NCBI GenBank assembly: GCA_030600525.1
Contig: JAUVLX010000244.1
Coordinates: 1 to 5,616 of the forward strand
Direction: 5' to 3'
Origin: Desulfobulbus sp.
GTDB taxonomy: Bacteria > Desulfobacterota > Desulfobulbia > Desulfobulbales > Desulfobulbaceae
Length of the DNA stretch: 5,616 bases
The notes under the pieces were generated by a model that saw only the letters and a list, made by a program, of their open reading frames with translations, was not told where the DNA came from and searched no databases. Shown here one piece after another: positions 1 through 4,909 of the stretch. The position numbers and the translations under genes were made by a program. Position 1 is the first letter of the stretch. The number at the start of each line of letters is the position of its first letter.

Positions 1-95
1 GCGCGACACACCACCTGGATGGTGGTACACCAATATCTGTTACAATCGTTAACGCCAAAGGCGAAGAATTGGCTAACCTATCAAACATGGAATAA
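1..95 (+). CDS. C-terminal end of an unidentified protein (partial, 5' end outside window)
   Basis: Reading from base 3, the frame gives 30 residues ending SNLSNME-like (…ELANLSNME) and a TAA stop at 93-95. The tail alternates hydrophobic and polar residues (PISVTIVNA), suggesting two terminal beta-strands, but no family can be recognised from so short a piece. This frame is preferred because its stop is followed within eight bases by a terminator-like hairpin and its codons resemble those of the neighbours. Frame 1 is also open, up to a TGA at 145-147 that overlaps the next start codon, so the choice of frame is a judgement. Function unknown. Confidence 0.5.
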   Translation, partial: ATHHLDGGTPISVTIVNAKGEELANLSNME

Positions 96-102
96 GAACT
101 AC

Positions 103-126
103 GGGCTGCTCAAGCAGCCCTCTTAT
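103..126 (+). terminator. Terminator-like hairpin after the first gene
   Basis: GGGCTGC (103-109) and GCAGCCC (114-120) form a perfect 7-bp GC-rich stem with a TCAA tetraloop, followed by TCTTAT. The U-tract is poor, so termination may be partial and the 147-410 gene could be reached by read-through. No clear promoter is visible between the hairpin and that gene. Confidence 0.45.
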
Positions 127-146
127 ACCAACAAAAGAGATGCCTG

Positions 147-410
147 ATGAGCGAACCAAAAGCAAAAAAACAGCGCCGAGTGGTTCGGGCAACCGCCCCG
201 GATACGGCCTGTGGAGATGTCGGCCACATGACCGTTGATGAACTCGTAGCCATTGCCGCTGACTCTGACTTTGAAGTTAACTGCCCTGCCTGTGGACAGA
301 TTCATCTCAGCAGGGACGAAATAGAAGAGATCGAAAAAGAAAAATTTACCGACACCGAAGAATACAAGGAAACAGTACGCCAGGCAGAAGCACCGGGAAA
401 GTGCTGCTAA
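147..410 (+). CDS. Small hypothetical protein with a CPxCG zinc-knuckle motif
   Basis: This encodes an 87-residue protein that I cannot assign to a named family. The N-terminus is strongly basic (KAKKQRR at residues 5-11). The middle carries CPACG at 46-50 with His53 close by, a typical half zinc site. Cys22 and a terminal Cys-Cys pair (86-87) could supply further ligands. Residues 57-80 are rich in Glu and Lys and should form a charged helix. No signal peptide or membrane segment is seen, so it is probably cytoplasmic. The basic tail would suit binding to nucleic acid or an acidic protein, but that is inference. The ATG start has only a weak purine-rich ribosome site (AAAAGAGA, about 133-140). 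It is flanked by two hairpins and appears to be the last gene of its transcript. Steady codon use and a sensible domain layout support a real gene. Confidence 0.72.
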   Translation: MSEPKAKKQRRVVRATAPDTACGDVGHMTVDELVAIAADSDFEVNCPACGQIHLSRDEIEEIEKEKFTDTEEYKETVRQAEAPGKCC

Positions 411-440
411 CCCGGTAACCCGTTTCCTTTGATAACATAT

Positions 441-484
441 AAGGCAAAACGTCTCGGCAAAAAATGTTTTGCCTTCTGTTTTCC
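441..484 (+). terminator. Intrinsic terminator downstream of the zinc-knuckle gene
   Basis: AAGGCAAAAC (441-450) can pair with GTTTTGCCTT (466-475) as a 10-bp stem. A second GGCAAAA copy (456-462) can pair with the same TTTTGCC (467-473) to make a tighter 7-bp hairpin with an AATG loop. Either form is followed by CTGTTTT. It lies between convergent genes, so it also faces the minus-strand operon, but on that strand no T-run follows, so it should work mainly for the plus strand. Confidence 0.65.
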
Positions 485-512
485 CCCTTATCTCACCACC
501 AACAACCGTTTT

Positions 513-2612
513 TCACAGTTGTTCATCAACACCAGCCTCAGCAAAAGACGCCATATCGCACATTACCCTTGCTGCCAGTTCCGCGACCTGCATGGTCATG
601 GCTGCTCCTGTCCCCTCTCCAAGCCGCATATCCATGTCCAGCACAGGCTCCAGCCCCATGAACGCAAGTGCTGCCTGCTGACCTTGTTCAACCGATTTAT
701 GACCGGCAACAAGATAACCTGCAACATCGGGACAGAGCAAATAGGCAAGCAGCCCTGCTGCCGTTGAAATAAGACCATCCAAGACGACACAGGAGCCATT
801 GCCAGCGGCTGCAAGAACAGCTCCGCAGATACCACCAAGCTCAAACCCGCCGACCTTGGCGAGGATATCAAGCCCGTCCTCAGAATTGGGGCGATGCAGC
901 GAAAGCGCCTTCTCTAGGATCTCGACCTTTCGCTGTAGTCCTTCATTATCAACCCCGGTTCCCCTTCCAGCAAGTTTTGCAGGAGCTATTCCGGTAACGG
1001 CACTGATAACAGCGGTGGCAGCGGTTGTATTACCGATCCCCATTTCCCCCAAACCGACAATCTCAGCCTTGGACGCAGCATTGCCACTTCCAATCACCTG
1101 CGCCCCATATTCGATGGACAACAGAGCCTCACCCTTGCTCATGGCTTGTTCAATCGCAAAATTACGTGTTCCGGCTGCAACTTTTTTATCTATCAACAAG
1201 GGATGGGGAGCAAAGGAATCCTTCACCCCCATATCGACCACAGTCAAATCGATATCATAAAAATCACAAAACACATTGATTGCAGCTCCACCAGCTAAAA
1301 AATTCTCCACCATCTGCACGGTCACCTTGGCCGGATAAGCAGAGACACCCTCCTCGACAATGCCGTGATCACCTGCAAAAACAAACATTCGCCGCTGCTG
1401 TATCGTAGGCTGCAACGAATGCTGGATCACGCTTAAGGTAACTGCCAGCGGTTCAATTCGCCCCAGAGCGCCAAGTGGCTTGGCCTTGAGATCAATCTTT
1501 TTTTCTGCTGTCAGGCGCATATCGTCGGCAACTGGCAAAACTTTTTTAACCAAAGATTTCAGCTGACCTGGCACAGCTGCATAGGGACGGCTGCTATTTG
1601 CCCCCACTTCAGCTACAACAGGCTTATGGGCAACAGGCACTGACTGGTTAAAATCAATAATATATTTAAAGGACCTGCCACTGAGTACCTCGGGCATCAG
1701 GGATTGCACCATTTCCGGCTGGACAATAGCTTCCACCAGGTTGGCGAGTTGATCTTGGTGGGAGGCACAAAATGCTGCGGCCTCAACAACATGCTCCCGT
1801 CGCGGACCGTAGGAACCAAAGACCTCAAGCTCTTTATAGTGGACCAGATTAAGGAGGTTAAACCCTATCTCCTCATTTTTTCGGACACCGGAAAAATAGG
1901 CAAACTGCCCGCCTTTTCGCACTTTTGTTAAACAAAGACTGAAAGCAGCGCTACTGTCACAGGCATTAATACCACAATCAAAATCGCTCTCCACCGTCTC
2001 CTTACAAACCTTTATGGACGTATTTCCAACCAGTGGTTGGGCCTTGGCTATTTTTTCCGCGCTCCACTCAACCACCACTGGATTGGCACCCAATGAAGCC
2101 GCCACCAAACCAGCCAAGAGTCCAAGCACACCGCCACCATAGATAATAACTTTGGTACCCCGGCCAATGGACAGGTTTGCAAAACCATTAAAAATACAGG
2201 CAACAGGTTCGGAAAAACAATACAGGTAGGGCGACTCTATCACCGCCACCGGAACCAGGCTTACCCTTGGCACCACCACTGTATCGGCAAAGCCACCATC
2301 ACGATGAAACCCGGTAATGCGCATGGTATCGCATAAATTTTCCCGGTCATGTTCGCAGTACCAACATTTGCCGCATGCCTGGCCCGGCCAAACGGTGTAC
2401 CAGTTACCTGTTTCCTCTTCAATGCCAACCAACTCATGACCAAGCACTCTGGGAAGGACAAGATCCCGATGCCCCTGTTCCCACATTTTTGCGTCCGTGC
2501 GGCAGATGGCACAGTAGCAGACCTTGAGCCGCACATTGGCGCTATCAACAGGGTCATCTATGGCAACATACTCTGACTGAATTTTTCCAGGACCAAGCAA
2601 AGAGAGTTTCAT
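513..2612 (-). CDS. Fusion of a zinc-dependent medium-chain dehydrogenase and CobT (lower-ligand phosphoribosyltransferase)
   Basis: One uninterrupted 699-residue frame joins two enzymes. Residues 1 to about 325 are a medium-chain dehydrogenase of the threonine/sorbitol dehydrogenase group. Cys37, His59-Glu60 and Glu135 match the catalytic zinc site; Cys80, 83, 86 and 94 have the classic structural-zinc spacing; YGGGVLG at 158-164 is the dinucleotide-binding loop. Residues about 350-690 are a full-length CobT, which transfers phosphoribose from nicotinate mononucleotide to the lower-ligand base (dimethylbenzimidazole or an analogue) to give an alpha-ribazole phosphate. Visible CobT marks are KPLGALGRIE (378-387), the ADHG-type motif GDHGIV (414-419), Glu523 in GLGEMGIGNTT, and the putative catalytic base Glu666 in MRLGEGTGA. 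The linker (about 326-350) is Pro/Ala/Val-rich. No ribosome site precedes Met365, so CobT is not obviously made alone. The start overlaps the previous stop (TAATG), implying translational coupling. The dehydrogenase substrate is unknown. Confidence 0.95.
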   Translation of the reverse strand: MKLSLLGPGKIQSEYVAIDDPVDSANVRLKVCYCAICRTDAKMWEQGHRDLVLPRVLGHELVGIEEETGNWYTVWPGQACGKCWYCEHDRENLCDTMRITGFHRDGGFADTVVVPRVSLVPVAVIESPYLYCFSEPVACIFNGFANLSIGRGTKVIIYGGGVLGLLAGLVAASLGANPVVVEWSAEKIAKAQPLVGNTSIKVCKETVESDFDCGINACDSSAAFSLCLTKVRKGGQFAYFSGVRKNEEIGFNLLNLVHYKELEVFGSYGPRREHVVEAAAFCASHQDQLANLVEAIVQPEMVQSLMPEVLSGRSFKYIIDFNQSVPVAHKPVVAEVGANSSRPYAAVPGQLKSLVKKVLPVADDMRLTAEKKIDLKAKPLGALGRIEPLAVTLSVIQHSLQPTIQQRRMFVFAGDHGIVEEGVSAYPAKVTVQMVENFLAGGAAINVFCDFYDIDLTVVDMGVKDSFAPHPLLIDKKVAAGTRNFAIEQAMSKGEALLSIEYGAQVIGSGNAASKAEIVGLGEMGIGNTTAATAVISAVTGIAPAKLAGRGTGVDNEGLQRKVEILEKALSLHRPNSEDGLDILAKVGGFELGGICGAVLAAAGNGSCVVLDGLISTAAGLLAYLLCPDVAGYLVAGHKSVEQGQQAALAFMGLEPVLDMDMRLGEGTGAAMTMQVAELAARVMCDMASFAEAGVDEQL

Positions 2613-2836
2613 TAGTTGAGACCTGACGTTTGGGTAAAGGGTTCTTCGATAAGGGTCAGGGTAAAGATGGCAGCATCACCGACGCCATCGTTTTGCAGTT
2701 GTTGAAGCAGTTGCTTCACTTTCTCTAAACAATCCATGGGATAAACACTGGCCTTTTGCAGGGAACACTCTGTGTACCCGGTGTCTGTAAAACGAAAATA
2801 ATCTGTTCCTGATTTAAGTATAAAGAGCTGCTGCAT
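2612..2836 (-). CDS. Small protein of unknown function within the cobamide operon
   Basis: This is a 74-residue protein with no family I recognise. The sequence suggests a compact alpha/beta fold: a strand near the N-terminus (QQLFILKSG), a Tyr/Phe-rich stretch (13-21), a helix with a Leu/Gln face (about 34-49, CLEKVKQLLQQLQ) and a hydrophobic strand (AIFTLTLIEE, 56-65). There is no signal peptide, membrane helix or metal-binding cluster. The ATG lies two bases after the TAG of the TrpD-like gene. Its ribosome site (AGGTG, within the last codons of that gene) is well placed, and its own TAA shares a base with the ATG of the dehydrogenase-CobT fusion. Being locked between two enzymes suggests an accessory subunit or small-molecule-binding partner, but that is inference. 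Confidence 0.82.
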   Translation of the reverse strand: MQQLFILKSGTDYFRFTDTGYTECSLQKASVYPMDCLEKVKQLLQQLQNDGVGDAAIFTLTLIEEPFTQTSGLN

Positions 2837-2838
2837 GG

Positions 2839-3945
2839 CTACACCTGCTGTATAAGGGCATTCAATTTCGCCAGCCCCTGATCCGGGTCACGGTTCTGCT
2901 CAGTGACCCACCTGGTTAAAACCCCAATCGGCTGACCATCCTTCATACATTCCCTGGCCATAGCCACCCCCTGCTCGATAGACGATGCTTTACCAGTCAA
3001 CTCAAACAAGAGGCCACTATTAAGCAGCACAGCATCCCTGCGTGCAGAATCACCCTTACCGTGCAACAGTTCCACCATTTTCAGGGCTGCCTGATCTACG
3101 TCAGGGTCAGCAGCAAGGGCGCCTGATCGATGACTCTTTACCCCACACTCCTCAGGGGCAAAGGTAAATTCACGGATTTCGCCATCAATAAGCCGAGCCC
3201 CGTAAGTGGTACCGCACACAGAGGCTTCATCCATTCCTTTGTCGCTCCCATCAATCCCACCGTACACCACCGTGGCTTTGGTATAGCCAATCGACTGCAT
3301 GACCTTGGCGACCGGCATGACCAAGTTTTTAGCATACACTCCACGCACGGCCATCTTCGGCATGGCCGGGTTTGCCAGCGAGGCCGCAATATTTAAGGGG
3401 GAACCGAAATAAATTTGGGATAAAATTCTTCCCAAAGCCATAGGGTGAACCTTAGGGCTCATACCATTAAACAACCCGACCCCGACTTTATCAATTGCCT
3501 CCGCCACGTAGGCAACATCACACTCTACGTCTACCCCCAGTGCCTCGACAATATCTACTGTCCCACAAGAGGAGGTAATTCCTCTGGCACCATGGCGGGC
3601 CACGGTGATACCGCCCGAGGCGGCAACCAGGGAGGCAGCAGTGCTGATATTAAAGGTCTTATAGGTATCCATACCGGTCCCGCAATTATCAACAACGGGT
3701 CCTTTTCCATGAAGGGAGACCTTGGTTGTATCCAGTTCATAGATAGCCCTCCAACCGCCGGCAACTTCTTCTGCTGTTTCCCCTTTTGCTGTTAATGCCG
3801 CGAGAAAAGCCCCCTGCTGCATTTCACTAATGTCATTATTTAAAACCTGCCAAAAGGCCTTATAGGCCTCTTCGGCGTTCAAGCTCTCACCACGAATCAG
3901 ACCGGTAACAACCTGTCCGAAATCTTTATTTAAGGCAATATCCAT
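2839..3945 (-). CDS. Divergent TrpD-family phosphoribosyltransferase in a B12-regulated operon
   Basis: This is a 368-residue member of the anthranilate phosphoribosyltransferase (TrpD) fold family: a helical N-terminal domain (1-75) and a PRPP-binding alpha/beta domain. The glycine loop GTGMDTYKTFNIST (89-102) matches the GTGGD motif with one Gly changed to Met. RHGARG (117-122) stands where TrpD has KHGNRA, and Asp239-Glu240 in GMDEAS match the metal-binding DE pair. Asn of KHGN is Ala120 here, and the region that carries the anthranilate-contacting Arg of TrpD (LGxRTxFN) reads LGRILSQIYFGSPLN (171-185) with no alignable Arg. The substrate is therefore probably not anthranilate. No tryptophan genes are nearby; instead it leads a riboswitch-controlled operon with CobT. 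The ATG at 3945 is chosen because AAGGGAG (3954-3960) lies eight bases upstream; an in-frame TTG at 3990 lacks a ribosome site. An automatic pipeline would probably call it trpD. Confidence 0.9.
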   Translation of the reverse strand: MDIALNKDFGQVVTGLIRGESLNAEEAYKAFWQVLNNDISEMQQGAFLAALTAKGETAEEVAGGWRAIYELDTTKVSLHGKGPVVDNCGTGMDTYKTFNISTAASLVAASGGITVARHGARGITSSCGTVDIVEALGVDVECDVAYVAEAIDKVGVGLFNGMSPKVHPMALGRILSQIYFGSPLNIAASLANPAMPKMAVRGVYAKNLVMPVAKVMQSIGYTKATVVYGGIDGSDKGMDEASVCGTTYGARLIDGEIREFTFAPEECGVKSHRSGALAADPDVDQAALKMVELLHGKGDSARRDAVLLNSGLLFELTGKASSIEQGVAMARECMKDGQPIGVLTRWVTEQNRDPDQGLAKLNALIQQV

Positions 3946-3953
3946 AACCACTT

Positions 3954-3960
3954 CTCCCTT
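3954..3960 (-). promoter_or_regulatory. Ribosome binding site that fixes the start of the TrpD-like gene
   Basis: On the minus strand this reads AAGGGAG, eight bases before the ATG at 3945-3943. It rules against the longer reading from TTG at 3990, which would add 15 residues with no family resemblance. Confidence 0.8.
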
Positions 3961-4055
3961 CTGGTTGTGACCTGCTGTATCTCTCTGCAATTTTCCGCCC
4001 TTACCTCACGAGGCAAAGATCGCAAAGACTATGCAGCAAAGCACTGCTTTAATAT

Positions 4056-4118
4056 ACAAAAATGATAAAACACAGAAATCCAGTGGTTGGCTGTGGTCAC
4101 AGATCATAGTTATCTGTG
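4056..4118 (-). promoter_or_regulatory. Probable riboswitch expression platform with a bulged terminator
   Basis: Directly after the aptamer, CACAGAT (4118-4112) and ATCTGTG (4104-4098) form a perfect 7-bp hairpin. Next, CACAG (4095-4091) can pair with CTGTG (4075-4071), with an inner CCA/TGG pairing, and is followed by TTTTATCATTTTT (4070-4058), as in an intrinsic terminator. The stem is only 5+3 bp and has an ATTT bulge, so strength is uncertain. CACAG and CTGTG each occur twice, so alternative pairings are possible. A further 110 bases separate this from the first start codon, which favours transcriptional over translational control. Confidence 0.45.
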
Positions 4119-4119
4119 T

Positions 4120-4320
4120 ATTCAGGCAGGCTTTCTGACTCACGAAGTATACTGCAGCGGCAGCCTTCCCGGAGGTCAAAGCCTCCAGTGACTCTCCTTA
4201 ACAGAGATGCAAACCCGTATTGCACGGGAAACAGCTTCTACAGACTTCGAATACAGCAATGACTGGTTTGTGGCGGATTCACACCGCCTTTCCTTTTACC
4301 ATATGGTAAAACACCTGAAT
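4120..4320 (-). ncRNA. Cobalamin (adenosylcobalamin-type) riboswitch
   Basis: Read on the minus strand, the element opens with ATTCAGG (4320-4314) and closes with CCTGAAT (4126-4120), a perfect 7-bp P1 stem. Inside, in order, are AAGG and GGCGGTGTGAATCCGCC (a hairpin with the conserved GTGAATC-type loop), a degenerate counterpart of the CCCGCAACTGTA core (CAGTCATTGCTGTA), a peripheral CCCGT/ACGGG stem, the conserved AGTCACTGG and CGGGAAGGC segments, and the B12 box AGTCAGAAAGCCTGCC (4140-4125). Ligand binding by this class normally lowers expression of the genes downstream. Here these are the TrpD-like gene, the 74-residue protein and the dehydrogenase-CobT fusion. Confidence 0.95.
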
Positions 4321-4326
4321 GGCGCT

Positions 4327-4354
4327 ACTATACAAAACTTCCCTTATTTATCAA
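4327..4354 (-). promoter_or_regulatory. Sigma70-type promoter of the B12-controlled operon
   Basis: The minus strand reads TTGATA (4354-4349), a 16-base spacer, then TATAGT (4332-4327), each one mismatch from consensus. Transcription would begin near 4320, which coincides with the first base of the riboswitch P1 stem, so the promoter and aptamer support each other. Confidence 0.72.
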
Positions 4355-4412
4355 CGGCTATGGACGATTTGAAGAGGTGCAGCAATGATGAGAGGCTGGT
4401 AGTGAAATGGCG

Positions 4413-4446
4413 ATCTAAAAAAAAGAGGCACCCTGACCTGGGGTGC
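4413..4446 (-). terminator. Intrinsic terminator ending the candidate small RNA
   Basis: On the minus strand a perfect 6-bp GC-rich stem, GCACCC/GGGTGC with a 7-base loop, is followed by CTC and eight T (4424-4417). No minus-strand protein gene precedes it, so it marks an RNA gene and also shields the B12 promoter from upstream transcription. Confidence 0.75.
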
Positions 4447-4499
4447 TGGGCGAAAGGAGGGTCAGAGTGCTGTCTTCAAAGAAGGAGAGATGAAGACAT
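4417..4499 (-). ncRNA. Candidate trans-acting small RNA with CU-rich loop and intrinsic terminator
   Basis: This predicted transcript of about 83 nt lies on the minus strand. The 5' hairpin pairs UGUCUUCA (4498-4491) with UGAAGACA (4478-4471), 8 bp, around the all-pyrimidine loop UCUCUCCUUCUU. A 24-nt linker (4470-4447) contains CCCUCCUUUC, complementary to Shine-Dalgarno sequences. It ends in GCACCC (4446-4441) and GGGTGC (4433-4428) with CTC and eight U. UGACC in the linker can also pair with GGUCA in the terminator loop, a possible pseudoknot. The design, with exposed anti-Shine-Dalgarno stretches and a long U tail, resembles Hfq-type regulators; the resemblance is structural only. The same segment has no credible reading frame. 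It sits just upstream of the B12 promoter and divergent from icd. I do not recognise it as a known RNA family. Confidence 0.6.
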
Positions 4500-4504
4500 A
4501 GTAA

Positions 4505-4532
4505 ATAATAATTACTCTACACCTGCTGTCAA
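4505..4532 (-). promoter_or_regulatory. Promoter of the candidate small RNA
   Basis: The minus strand has a perfect TTGACA (4532-4527), a 16-base spacer and TATTAT (4510-4505), one mismatch from TATAAT. The expected start is near 4499, immediately before the 5' hairpin of the RNA. No protein start follows in a sensible position. Confidence 0.6.
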
Positions 4533-4909
4533 CTAACCAAATCATTATCTTTACACACCCGTTATACTGGCTATTCATCATCCCCAATTTTCTATTGATG
4601 TAATACCATAAAAACTCTTTGCTCTTTAAAAAGTAGGTAAAGTAGGATGTAATCCTCAATAATTATCTGTATTATACGCGCTTAAGGGACTGTAAATTAG
4701 CCCACTCAAAGCAATTAATGATTTGAGGCCACCTTGATTAAGTCAAAATCCTTCTTAACAGTTATGAAGCAACCAGAGGCCGTAATCATTAACGCAAAAA
4801 ACCAGTTTGACTAAAACAGGGTGTAGCGTAACCATGGCGATCCCCCTTTATAAGCATACAGTTAAAAGCAGGGTACACAGACACGACCCTATCCTACAGG
4901 AGAGACTTT
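4533..4909. other. AT-rich intergenic region upstream of icd
   Basis: No supported protein gene lies in this 377-base gap. It holds an inverted repeat TTAATGATT (4715-4723) / AATCATTAA (4784-4792), a second one AGTCAAA (4741-4747) / TTTGACT (4806-4812) interlocked with it, and a short AGGAT/ATCCT hairpin (4642-4654 region). A 5-bp AGGGT/ACCCT repeat (4870-4890) lies just before the icd ribosome site. The icd promoter is not clear: TTGACT (4807-4812) has only a poor -10 partner, and TATAAG (4849-4854) has no good -35. An activator-dependent promoter is possible. Confidence 0.6.
4898..4905 (+). promoter_or_regulatory. Ribosome binding site of icd, complementary to the small RNA loop
   Basis: AGGAGAGA lies four bases before the ATG of icd, counting from its last base. 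All eight bases are complementary to UCUCUCCU in the hairpin loop of the candidate small RNA (4490-4483, minus strand). This fixes the icd start and makes it a possible target. Confidence 0.7.

Noticed and set aside
1..147. Alternative frame 1 reading with a TGATG stop-start overlap into the zinc-knuckle gene
   Set aside because: Composition is less protein-like than frame 3, and the frame would run through the GC-rich hairpin at 103-120. Frame 3 ends just before that hairpin. Not fully excluded.
799..1260. Long plus-strand frames opposite the CobT domain
   Set aside because: They are antisense shadows of a strongly supported gene, with low-complexity composition and no start signals.
1520..1520. 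Separate internal start for CobT at Met365 of the fusion
   Set aside because: No Shine-Dalgarno sequence lies upstream, and the reading frame is continuous from the dehydrogenase.
2839..3990. Longer TrpD-like protein starting at TTG 3990
   Set aside because: The TTG has no ribosome site, while the ATG at 3945 has AAGGGAG at ideal spacing and matches the usual family start.
4207..4536. 109-residue plus-strand reading frame
   Set aside because: It lies antisense to the riboswitch, its promoter and the small RNA, has no ribosome site and shows no protein-like features.
4462..4659. 65-residue minus-strand frame before the terminator
   Set aside because: It starts at TTG without a ribosome site, has odd composition, and is cut by the small RNA promoter. 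A shorter ATG start also lacks a credible ribosome site.
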